Assembly (NCBI RefSeq): GCF_004770765.1
Contig: NZ_RQFK01000026.1
Coordinates: 930,001 to 994,000, forward strand
Length of the DNA stretch: 64,000 bases
From: Leptospira noumeaensis
GTDB taxonomy: Bacteria; Spirochaetota; Leptospiria; Leptospirales; Leptospiraceae
Direction: 5' to 3'
Positions 57,092 to 64,000 of this stretch are shown here, one piece after another. The notes beneath the pieces are model-generated. The model was not told the origin of the DNA and searched no databases. It was given only the letters and a program-made list of their open reading frames with translations. How positions within the stretch are numbered: the stretch's first letter is position 1; the number at the start of each line of letters is the position of its first letter. Made by a program: the position numbers and the translations under genes.

Positions 57092-57343
57092 TTACTCTGC
57101 GTCTTTTTTTGCTTTTTTCTCTTTTTTGGCTTTCTTAGCTTTTTTACCTTTTTTCTCGCCATGTTTATGATTTTTTTTCTCTTTTTTCTCACCGTCTTTA
57201 TTATTGATTTTTTCTTTTTTAGGTTTAACGGTTTCGGAAGCCTCTTCAGTTTGCATTGTAGGCTCTTCGTCTGCTTCTGTTTGAGCAAAAACACCAAAAG
57301 TGCTGAAAGAGAAAATAGAGAGAATCACAAGAATTTTTTTCAT
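57092..57343 (-). CDS. exported Lys-rich low-complexity protein, 83 aa
   Basis: The protein has a clear signal peptide (MKKILVILSIFSFSTFGVFA, about 1-20) cleaved near AQ. The mature half is very Lys/Glu rich, with repeated KKEK, KKAKK and EKK blocks (about 41-80). A GAGGT ribosome site lies 5 bases before the ATG, and a strong terminator follows the stop. Such a polycation in the periplasm could bind nucleic acid, peptidoglycan or acidic polymers; this is inference. No family is recognised. Confidence 0.75.
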   Translation of the reverse strand: MKKILVILSIFSFSTFGVFAQTEADEEPTMQTEEASETVKPKKEKINNKDGEKKEKKNHKHGEKKGKKAKKAKKEKKAKKDAE

Positions 57344-57423
57344 TTTTTACCTCGTATGGAATGTGCACCTATTAGATACTATTTCGATGAATAGACAATC
57401 GTAAATTTTAGGATTTTTGTGAA

Positions 57424-58809
57424 TTATTTACCAACGCAAAATTTGCTAAAAATTCTACCGAGGATTTCTTCGTTGTCCACATGTCCGTTGACTTCACCAA
57501 TTTCTTTAAGGGAGGAGTTGATTTCCTGAATGTAAATTTCTGCAGGTGCATTATCTTCCATCAGTCGGATGGCTTCTGATAAACTAGATTCTATTTTTTG
57601 AATATGATATCTTTGTCGGTCTTCCAATAGAACCACATCTTCCGAGTTATCTTGGGAAGTAAGTTTGGTTTTCAAAAGTTCTAATAAATGAGGAATCCCG
57701 ATTTTTGTCTTACAAGAGATCTCTGTTATTTCCAATTCGAATTCATTCTTTAACTCATCTAATTGGTTTCTGTTCCAATCTTTGTTTTGATCATCGATTT
57801 TGTTGGCAACAAGGATGGCACCATGAAGCCTTTCTTTATGTTTTGTCAAAAATGAAGTTTTGTCAAAGGGAAGGGATGTATCGATGAGAAGTAATTTTAC
57901 ATTCGCACTGTCCGCTTCGCGTTTACTCCGTTCAATTCCCATTTGTTCTATGTTATCTGATGTATCTCGAATGCCTGCAGTGTCCACGAGTCGAATCGGA
58001 ATTCCGTCCAAACTCAATTCCTCAGCGATATAATCTCTGGTAGTGCCGGGAATGTCAGAGATAATCGAACGATCTTTTCCAATGAGTAAATTCATAAGAC
58101 TCGACTTACCTGTATTTGGCTCTCCAAATAGAACAACAGTGGATTGCAAAATCAAAGTTTCTGCACGTTCTGAATCTTTAATTAATTTGGAACAAAGATT
58201 CTTTAAAGAAATCATTCGATTTTTTCTTTCTTCCAAACTTTCAAAGGTTAAGTCTTCCGTAGAAAAATCTATTTCTGCTTCGCATTCTGCTTTCAGTGAA
58301 ATGAGATCACTGCGAATTTTAGAGCTTAACTTTGTAATTTCGCCAAATACATTTTTTTGTGCTAACTCTAATTCATATCGAGAGCGAGCTTCAATGAGTC
58401 GACCAATCGCTTCTGCACCGGATAAATTGATTTTTCCATTTAAATAAGCTCTTTTTGTGAACTCACCCTTTTGCGCAGGTCTTGCTCCTTTTTCAAAAAG
58501 AATTTGTAAGGCACGTTTGAGAAGGATTGGATTTCCATGTAAGTGGAACTCCGCTAAACCTTCACCTGTATATGAGTTAGGTGCCGGAAAGTAAAAAAAT
58601 ACAATTTGGTCTAATGGTTTTTCTGAATCTATAAAATCACAGAAGATGGCAGTGCGTTTTTGGTTTGAGATGAATTCTTCGGTGAGAGGAGATCCGTTTT
58701 TTTGGAGAACGGCAAGGGCAATTGGCAATACGGCAGAGCCCGATACCCGAAGGATGCCAATCGCTCCGGGCCCTGAGGCTGTGGACAATGCCGCAATGGT
58801 ATCAATCAA
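57424..58809 (-). CDS. mnmE: tRNA modification GTPase MnmE
   Basis: MnmE with MnmG adds carboxymethylaminomethyl groups to U34 of tRNAs. The 461 residues match. An N-terminal folate-binding domain (about 1-120) is followed by helices, then a GTPase domain with G1 GEPNTGKSS (about 231-239), DTAGIRDT (about 275-282) and NKID. The C-terminal CVGK motif (458-461) carries the family-conserved Cys. The start overlaps the end of jag by 8 bases. Its place at the end of the yidC cluster is conserved in many bacteria. Confidence 0.96.
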   Translation of the reverse strand: MIDTIAALSTASGPGAIGILRVSGSAVLPIALAVLQKNGSPLTEEFISNQKRTAIFCDFIDSEKPLDQIVFFYFPAPNSYTGEGLAEFHLHGNPILLKRALQILFEKGARPAQKGEFTKRAYLNGKINLSGAEAIGRLIEARSRYELELAQKNVFGEITKLSSKIRSDLISLKAECEAEIDFSTEDLTFESLEERKNRMISLKNLCSKLIKDSERAETLILQSTVVLFGEPNTGKSSLMNLLIGKDRSIISDIPGTTRDYIAEELSLDGIPIRLVDTAGIRDTSDNIEQMGIERSKREADSANVKLLLIDTSLPFDKTSFLTKHKERLHGAILVANKIDDQNKDWNRNQLDELKNEFELEITEISCKTKIGIPHLLELLKTKLTSQDNSEDVVLLEDRQRYHIQKIESSLSEAIRLMEDNAPAEIYIQEINSSLKEIGEVNGHVDNEEILGRIFSKFCVGK

Positions 58810-59533
58810 GATCTTCTTGGTCTACTCCGTCAGCAAAGTCTTCCACTGGAAGGCCTTTTTTAGTTGGATCTTCCAAATCTTTATATTTATGTTTTTCTTT
58901 TGCTGAGATGACTCGAACTCGTTTGAAAGTTCCGTTTCCTTCTGATCTTGTGAACACTCTTTCGTCTTCTTGGATTGCCATGTGAACAATTCTTCTTTCA
59001 AAAGGATTCATTGGATCGAGTAGTTTTGATCTACCCGATTTGATGACAGATGCAGCTATTGATTTTGCCAATCGAATGAGAGATAACTCGCGTTTGTCGC
59101 GATACGATTCAATATCCAAAACGATTTTTCGGTTATGACGAATTTTTGGATCGACCATTAGGTTGAGAAGGAATTGAAGTGAATCTAATGTGCCGCCTCT
59201 TTTTCCAATAATGAGTCCAGATTCTTTACTAGTAAGTTCGACATAGATTTTTCCATCTACATCACCCATTCCAACCACTTCGGCAGGGATCCCCATTTTT
59301 TTCAAAATAGTAATGATCACTCCATGAATGATTTTTTCGGATGGGATGTCGTTGTTCGCAACAAACGCACGTACGACGGCTGGTTTTTTTTGTGTGATTC
59401 CTAAAAATCCGGATTTTCCGGAATCAACTACTTCGAATCGTAAATCGCCTGGTTGGAGGCGAAGTGTTTCGAGTGAATATTCTTCTGCCTCACTTTTAGT
59501 TTTTCCTTCGGCTTCGAAAATGTAATTATTCAT
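58802..59533 (-). CDS. jag: Jag/KhpB RNA-binding protein
   Basis: The 243-residue protein has an N-terminal Jag_N domain (about 1-50), a KH domain with [17 protein letters not shown] (about 109-125) and an R3H domain with [11 protein letters not shown] (about 174-184). It binds RNA, and its genomic link with yidC is widespread. A good GGAAG site sits 7 bases before the ATG. The C-terminal about 40 residues are charged and not conserved by eye. It overlaps mnmE by 8 bases. Confidence 0.93.
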   Translation of the reverse strand: MNNYIFEAEGKTKSEAEEYSLETLRLQPGDLRFEVVDSGKSGFLGITQKKPAVVRAFVANNDIPSEKIIHGVIITILKKMGIPAEVVGMGDVDGKIYVELTSKESGLIIGKRGGTLDSLQFLLNLMVDPKIRHNRKIVLDIESYRDKRELSLIRLAKSIAASVIKSGRSKLLDPMNPFERRIVHMAIQEDERVFTRSEGNGTFKRVRVISAKEKHKYKDLEDPTKKGLPVEDFADGVDQEDLD

Positions 59534-59561
59534 CTGTGATCTTCCTTGTTAAACAATGATT

Positions 59562-61517
59562 TCATTTTTTCTTTTTGTTCTGGTTTCTAAAACCCGGTCT
59601 TGCAACCGCTGAAGCGTTGTTTGCTGGTTCTGGTCCATTATTTTTTGGTTTTTTATCTTCCGATTTAACAAACTTGTTCGTATACAATTGTTGTGCGATG
59701 GACAGAATGTTTTGCATTGTCCAATACATTGTCACACCAGCAGGCATAGACCAAAAGAAGTATAACATGATTACAGGCATCATGTACATCATCATCTTTT
59801 GGTTAGGATCTGAGGAAACAGTTGTCATTCGAGACTGAACAACTTGTGTAGCCACCATAATGAGTGGAAGGATATTGATCGCAAGGGCACCAATAAAAGC
59901 TAACTTTGGAGTTGTGTAAACGGTGTCTGGTTCACTTAAATCGGTGATCCATAAAAATGGAGAATTCCAAAGATCCACTGTATCAGAGAAAGCAGTATAC
60001 AATGCGATAAAGATAGGAATTTGGATGAGCATCGGAAGGCAACCAGCCATTGGATTGGTTCCGTTCTTTTTGTATAACTCTACAGTTTTTTCTTGTTTGA
60101 GTTTTGGATCATCCGCATATTTTTCGTTGATGAGTTTGATTTGTGGAGATAACTCCTGCATCTTCTTCATCGATTCCGCTTGTTTTTTGTTCAGCGGATA
60201 AAATGCTAATTTGAAAAGTATGGCAAAAATAACAATCGCCCAACCGTAGTTAGGAATGACGAGATAAATCTTTTTTAGAATCCAAACAATTCCATTACGA
60301 AGAGGGGTCGTAATCCCTTGGTTGAATGATTTGTCGAGAGAATCACTAAGGCCTGCAAATACAGAGTCTTTGTTGATTTTTGGATCAAGTTTGCTGTCAC
60401 GGAAAGCGGTTCCATCAAGTTCCCGAACACCAACATAAGCCGCGTAGTCTAAGTTAACTTCTTCACCGGGACCAAGTTTCCAATTATCATAAACAAGAAG
60501 AACACCTGTTTCATTTCCTTTACGATTATCGAGAAGAACACCAGCTGGTTTATCATTTAATGGATCGATAACCCCAATGAAATAACGACTTCCTGTCCCT
60601 ACAAAGTCAACGCGGTCATTCGAACCTTTTTTGATTTCGTAACGAGTGTCTTTTCCATCATTGGAACCAAATAGATTATCAAAAAATCCCTGTGTTGTTG
60701 TTCCGTCTACGTGGTCTTTAAAACTTCCATCCAAATAGTAATAACGGAAGTAGTGAGCATTGTCCCGATCGTTAAAATCTTCTTTTTTCTTAAGTACTGG
60801 ACCAAGGGAACTAAAGGATCTAAAATAAACATCAGATTTTGATGAAGAAATATTGATGGTTTCGTTTGATCTATTTTTAAGTGTTAAATGAAATTTGAAA
60901 TAATTTTCAGAAGGAAAAAATTGAAATTTCTTTTGGATGGTAAATTTTCCATCTAACGAAGGTGCTTCGAAGATTACAGTTTTTGTTTCAGAGTTGTAAC
61001 TGGAGCTAAAGTTTACTAAGTTGTAAGCTGAAAAAGGAATGGTGTCTTTGTCTTCAATGATGTTGAAGTCAAAACCTTGACCCCTCGAGAGTTCGACTGC
61101 TTTTTCAGTTTGTCCATCAAATTCAATTTGAAACTTAGGATCTTTTGCGATGGCAAATTCGGAACCATCTGGTTCTTTATGATCTTTGATATAATATTCA
61201 GTGATCCTTCCACCTAAACTAGAAAAACGAACTAAAAAAGAATCTGTCTTTAACGCAAAGGTTTTTACATCTTCTGGTTTTACCGGATTTAACTTTGTTG
61301 TTTCAGTTGTTGGTTTTTTTAATTCTGCTTTCGGATCTGTAGTAGTTCCGTTAGTTTTCTCTTTTTCGGAGGTTTCCTTGTTGGAGACTTCATCTGCGGT
61401 TTTTGGTTTCGGTGTTTGTGGTGGAAAGAAGAAGTAGTTTATACCCATCCATACTGCTAAACTTAAAAATAGCGCGAGGAATAAACGACTTTGTCTGTTA
61501 GTGGAATCATTTTGCAT
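59562..61517 (-). CDS. yidC: membrane protein insertase YidC
   Basis: The 651-residue YidC inserts and folds inner-membrane proteins, alone or with Sec. It has an N-terminal helix (about 11-28), a linker rich in Thr/Lys (about 35-75), a large periplasmic P1 beta domain (about 80-400) and a C-terminal insertase core. The core begins near 420, with [25 protein letters not shown] sequence (about 440-460) and [15 protein letters not shown]. The last 30 residues are Asn/Lys rich. It lies 3 bases after yidD and 28 bases before jag. Confidence 0.95.
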   Translation of the reverse strand: MQNDSTNRQSRLFLALFLSLAVWMGINYFFFPPQTPKPKTADEVSNKETSEKEKTNGTTTDPKAELKKPTTETTKLNPVKPEDVKTFALKTDSFLVRFSSLGGRITEYYIKDHKEPDGSEFAIAKDPKFQIEFDGQTEKAVELSRGQGFDFNIIEDKDTIPFSAYNLVNFSSSYNSETKTVIFEAPSLDGKFTIQKKFQFFPSENYFKFHLTLKNRSNETINISSSKSDVYFRSFSSLGPVLKKKEDFNDRDNAHYFRYYYLDGSFKDHVDGTTTQGFFDNLFGSNDGKDTRYEIKKGSNDRVDFVGTGSRYFIGVIDPLNDKPAGVLLDNRKGNETGVLLVYDNWKLGPGEEVNLDYAAYVGVRELDGTAFRDSKLDPKINKDSVFAGLSDSLDKSFNQGITTPLRNGIVWILKKIYLVIPNYGWAIVIFAILFKLAFYPLNKKQAESMKKMQELSPQIKLINEKYADDPKLKQEKTVELYKKNGTNPMAGCLPMLIQIPIFIALYTAFSDTVDLWNSPFLWITDLSEPDTVYTTPKLAFIGALAINILPLIMVATQVVQSRMTTVSSDPNQKMMMYMMPVIMLYFFWSMPAGVTMYWTMQNILSIAQQLYTNKFVKSEDKKPKNNGPEPANNASAVARPGFRNQNKKKK

Positions 61518-61520
61518 AAG

Positions 61521-61748
61521 TTAACTCTTGTTAAAGGATTTCGGTAATGGGTCATGCCCACCCTCATGATAAGGATGGCATTTAGAAATTCGAACTACAC
61601 TGAGAACAAACGCTTTGTACCATGGATAGGTTTCAAACGCTTGTTTGGCGTATTCAGAACAACTGGGGGTAAACCGGCAAGCCGGAGGCAATAGTGGGGA
61701 CAGCAGTTTTTTGTAGAGGTAAATAAGAACCAAAAACAGCCGATTCAT
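61521..61748 (-). CDS. yidD: membrane protein insertion efficiency factor YidD
   Basis: YidD is a small basic protein that aids YidC-dependent insertion. The 75 residues carry the family hallmarks [20 protein letters not shown] (about 12-31, part quoted), with three conserved Cys in total and [13 protein letters not shown] near the C-terminus. The ATG overlaps the rnpA stop (ATGA, 61745-61748), so it is coupled to rnpA. Ends 3 bases before yidC. Confidence 0.95.
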   Translation of the reverse strand: MNRLFLVLIYLYKKLLSPLLPPACRFTPSCSEYAKQAFETYPWYKAFVLSVVRISKCHPYHEGGHDPLPKSFNKS

Positions 61749-62005
61749 GGGAATTGTTTTAGAGCCGAAAGGAACAGAACCTCTCGGTCTTCCTTAGATA
61801 ACTTCGCAAATTCTTTCTGAACCAGTAGGGCACAGTCGTATCCTACTGGTATTAAAGAAATATGGTTCCGAACCAGTTCTCTGAGAATTCGTTTGGAACG
61901 GTTTCGTGCAACGGCTGTTTTGTGAGTTTTATCGGGACAAAATAAAAAACTGGCAAACGGAAGGCCGTTTTTTCGGACAAGCCATCGCATCGGTGGCCTG
62001 CCCAT
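61745..62005 (-). CDS. rnpA: RNase P protein component, start site anomalous
   Basis: RnpA helps the RNA subunit cut the 5' leader of pre-tRNA. The conserved core [17 protein letters not shown] (about 32-48) is present. From the first available ATG (62003-62005) only 86 residues result, shorter than the usual 110-120. The 22 codons between an in-frame TAG (62072-62074) and that ATG translate to a sequence that aligns with the usual RnpA N-terminus (an LPxExxLRxxxxxxxLFR-like helix), but they contain no ATG, GTG or TTG. Either a rare start codon is used or the N-terminus has been lost. It follows rpmH. Confidence 0.85.
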   Translation of the reverse strand: MGRPPMRWLVRKNGLPFASFLFCPDKTHKTAVARNRSKRILRELVRNHISLIPVGYDCALLVQKEFAKLSKEDREVLFLSALKQFP

Positions 62006-62076
62006 TTTACGATTCTGACGAAAGAGTTCCTGGATCCTGGTTTGGTCGCGAAGGGTCTCCGCAGGAAGCTCCTAAA

Positions 62077-62238
62077 TTAGAACTTTCTCCCGATTTTTTC
62101 GTCGGAAACAGTCAATTTAGCACGCCCTTTTCTTCTTCTGTTGGCTATCACATTTCTTCCGCCTGGGGTAGCCATTCTGGCTCGGAATCCGTGAGTTCTC
62201 ACGCGTTTAATTTTACTCGGTTGGAATGTACGTTTCAT
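62077..62238 (-). CDS. rpmH: 50S ribosomal protein L34
   Basis: The 53-residue product begins [18 protein letters not shown] and continues with [10 protein letters not shown] and [10 protein letters not shown], the L34 pattern, with a C-terminal extension of a few residues (KIGRKF) beyond the typical SDEK-like end. It was found by reading the sequence directly, because it is too short for most ORF cut-offs. The ATG at 62236-62238 has AGGTG upstream. It heads the rpmH-rnpA-yidD-yidC-jag-mnmE cluster. Confidence 0.96.
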   Translation of the reverse strand: MKRTFQPSKIKRVRTHGFRARMATPGGRNVIANRRRKGRAKLTVSDEKIGRKF

Positions 62239-62386
62239 GAAACACCTAATTAATCTATATATGATCGCAAAAATATGAGGTCTTTTGAAAGGTTTTTGGT
62301 ACCCCCATGGAAGTCAAGGGGAATTGGTAAAAATGATTGGACAGCGACTTTCTTATGAGACATAAGGCAAAAACATTCCCTTTGAG

Positions 62387-62692
62387 GTGAGTGACTTACC
62401 TTTTCCAGTGGCTTTCGTTTGAAAGAGAGTCACTTCATCGCGTTATTTTCCAAGGAAACTCAATGATCTTTTCTCGTTCCATTTTCTCGAAACTGAGTTA
62501 CCTTATCGCATCGCTTTCCTTTGAAACTGACACATTTTTTAAAGTCTCTTTCCTTTGATAGCGAGTTCTTTTTTCGCACCGTTTTCTCTCGAAACCGAGT
62601 TACCCTATCGTATCACTTTACTTCGAAACTGAGTTACCTTTTCCCATCACTTTCCAAAGAAAATTAGAAACCTTCTTTCATGAATTTCTTGG
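62387..62692 (+). repeat. 34-bp degenerate tandem repeat array, nine units
   Basis: Nine consecutive blocks of exactly 34 bases (starts 62387, 62421, 62455, 62489, 62523, 62557, 62591, 62625, 62659) can be aligned without indels. The clearest units (62489, 62591, 62625) begin GAAACTGAGTTACC or GAAACCGAGTTACC and contain CTTTCC/CTTTAC near base 27; each of the latter two matches 62489-62522 at 28 of 34 bases by hand count. Units at 62455, 62523, 62557 and 62659 are more diverged. The array occupies most of the otherwise empty 62239-62803 gap. Confidence 0.8.
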
Positions 62693-62803
62693 CCTCGGTT
62701 TCTATTCTTTTAAAGGTATTCAAAATCTTGGCGCTAAATGAAACAATACCCTATGTGCAACGGTAACCAGCTGAAAAAAGAAAGTGACTTACCTTTTCAA
62801 CTG

Positions 62804-63958
62804 ATGTTCAAAATTGCCTCGGTTTCCTTTGTGATCGGCTTACTTTGGACTTTGGCTTTACTTGCAGAGCCAAAGCAGAATCGAAGTTACAGAAAGAGTC
62901 AGAAACGAACAGACCTATCCTTAGTTTCGCAGAACCCTCAAACTTCTAACTCCTTCAAAAATTCGGATCATACAAAAGATCTGGATCTAGAGTTTGCTTT
63001 TAAGGAGTCCATCCATCATTTTGAGAGGAGACCTAAAGACAGCAAATTTCGTTTTGGAGAAGAGGAATATACAAATGAGGAGATCCTTCGTTCTTTAGAA
63101 AATCTCCAAACGATCATCCGAGATACACCCTCTCACCAAATTCAAAATGAAATCAAAAAACATTTTTTATCTGTTGTGTTGAGTCCTTCTGATGAACCAC
63201 CAACTATAACAGGATATTATGAAATACGAATTCATGGGAAAAACAAACCACAGGGAGAATATCAATATCCTGCATTGTTTCCGCCCAAATTTGATCTTAC
63301 GATGTCAGAAAATCCAAAACTCTTTCTTAGGGAAAAATGGAATCAAAAATCTATTTGGGAGAAATATTCCAAACCGATCATTTACCTACGATTGACAGAC
63401 TTACATTTAGCCCAGTTGGAAGGATCCGCAGTTGTCGAAACAGAAACAAAAGAAAAATTTCGAATCAATTATGCTGCAGATAATGGTCAGAATTATATCA
63501 GTCCTTCTATTCACCTTCAAGGAATTTGTCCCAGTTTAAAACCATACCATCTTTCAAATTGTATCCAATCCAAACCTAAAGAAGTTACTGAAGCCATTTT
63601 AAAGAATCCAAGATATATATTTTTTGAAAAAGAATCGTTTCCAAAAAACCAAGTAAATGAAAATTCATTCGGACCAATGGGAAGTGACGGAATTCGTCTG
63701 GTTTCATTTCGATCTGTTGCTATGGACAAAGGAATTCCATTAGGATTGCCCGTATTTCTTTCTTTTCAATCGGCTGAAGAAACGATAAACGACCGTTTGG
63801 TGTTTGTTCATGATAGAGGAAATGCAATCACCGGTCTTGGTCGTTTGGATTATTATTTGGGAAGTGGGGACGGTGCGGAAGAAATGGCAAACAATTTGTT
63901 AACCAAAGGAAAAGTGATTTTGTTACTTCCTAAAAAAGAGAAAACTAGAAATAAATAA
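62804..63958 (+). CDS. mltA: MltA-type membrane-bound lytic murein transglycosylase
   Basis: MltA cleaves glycan strands of peptidoglycan and leaves 1,6-anhydro ends. The protein of about 384 residues has a signal-like segment MFKIASVSFVIGLLWTLAL (1-19). The MltA core follows, with TGYYEIRIHGKN (about 139-150), YIFFEKES (about 271-278), GPMGSDGIRLVSFRSVAMD (near 291-309) and VHDRGNAITGLGRLDYYLGSGDGAEEMAN (positions about 340-368, key residues Asp and Gly). The Asp in HDRGNAI is at the catalytic position. An upstream ATG at 62738 also leaves the frame open, but that stretch contains a 34-bp-repeat copy (62780-62813), so the later start is preferred. Confidence 0.8.
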   Translation: MFKIASVSFVIGLLWTLALLAEPKQNRSYRKSQKRTDLSLVSQNPQTSNSFKNSDHTKDLDLEFAFKESIHHFERRPKDSKFRFGEEEYTNEEILRSLENLQTIIRDTPSHQIQNEIKKHFLSVVLSPSDEPPTITGYYEIRIHGKNKPQGEYQYPALFPPKFDLTMSENPKLFLREKWNQKSIWEKYSKPIIYLRLTDLHLAQLEGSAVVETETKEKFRINYAADNGQNYISPSIHLQGICPSLKPYHLSNCIQSKPKEVTEAILKNPRYIFFEKESFPKNQVNENSFGPMGSDGIRLVSFRSVAMDKGIPLGLPVFLSFQSAEETINDRLVFVHDRGNAITGLGRLDYYLGSGDGAEEMANNLLTKGKVILLLPKKEKTRNK

Positions 63959-64000
63959 ATTTCTTTTAATGTTAGAGAACTTTTTACGTTTCGTTTTTGA

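Noticed and set aside
57025..57297. 90-aa Lys-rich ORF in another frame
   Set aside because: Shadow of the A/T-rich low-complexity gene at 57092-57343, which has the signal peptide and ribosome site.
61906..62253. 115-aa plus-strand ORF antisense to rnpA and rpmH
   Set aside because: Shadow of two well-supported minus-strand genes.
62387..62692. CRISPR array
   Set aside because: Units are 34 bases end to end with no unique spacers and the units themselves vary; no cas genes in the window.
62239..62803. Replication origin next to rpmH
   Set aside because: rpmH lies near oriC in many bacteria, but dnaA and dnaN are not here and I found no TTATCCACA-type box; the TTATCGCAT-like element is just part of the repeat.

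Overview
The window comes from a spirochaete, almost certainly a Leptospira and probably one of the saprophytic species. The strongest marker is a recognisable FcpA flagellar-coiling protein (35.3-36.2 kb). Supporting marks are the DUF115/Maf-type protein, many short-spaced operons, frequent TTG/GTG starts and AT-rich coding. Species cannot be fixed from the sequence alone. Almost everything is chromosomal housekeeping. I see no insertion sequence, prophage, integrase, CRISPR array or rRNA, and one tRNA.

Layout. 0-5.8 kb (minus): a long run consisting of a stand-alone fatty-acid-synthase-type acyltransferase, a WYL regulator, ispE, tRNA-Gln, a half-length GlmU, prs, rplY and the 5' part of pth. 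5.8-6.5 kb: a gene-poor stretch built largely of a degenerate 34-bp repeat. 6.7-12.3 kb: a Na+/solute symporter, a PilZ-like protein, an M23 peptidase, a flavin monooxygenase and a thioredoxin pair. 12.4-21 kb (plus): valS-purD-unknown-prfB-degenerate enhancer-binding protein-OmpA-like. 21-25.3 kb (minus): Maf-like protein, penicillin-binding protein and lepB. 25.4-28.7 kb (plus): thrC, a GHKL ATPase and a tail-anchored protein. 28.7-36.2 kb: leuS, small ORFs, an ABC exporter/lipoprotein-type transporter and fcpA. 36.4-42.1 kb: DnaC-like ATPase with a zinc finger, folK, panB, DAHP synthase, rhodanese and an ABC-F protein. 42.2-57.3 kb: mixed membrane, redox, EAL, RND, GMC oxidase, ankyrin and lipoprotein genes. 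57.4-62.2 kb (minus): the classical rpmH-rnpA-yidD-yidC-jag-mnmE cluster. 62.4-62.7 kb: a second, very regular array of the same 34-bp repeat. 62.8-64 kb: an MltA-type murein transglycosylase.

How genes work together. Translation (valS, leuS, prfB, rplY, rpmH, pth, tRNA-Gln, mnmE), membrane-protein insertion and secretion (yidC, yidD, jag, lepB), and cell wall and envelope turnover (PBP, M23, MltA, OmpA-like, LolD/FtsX-type transporter) dominate. Precursor supply is represented by prs, glmU, ispE, purD, folK, panB, thrC and aroG.

Most interesting points: (1) a degenerate repeat with a strict 34-bp period, in two arrays 56 kb apart, with strays inside ispE and at the start of mltA; (2) a peptidyl-tRNA hydrolase with altered catalytic residues; (3) an rnpA whose family-conserved N-terminus lies upstream of any ordinary start codon; (4) an enhancer-binding-type regulator without its sigma-54 loop and Walker B acid. 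Two small genes (49 and 53 aa) and rpmH were found by reading the sequence directly.
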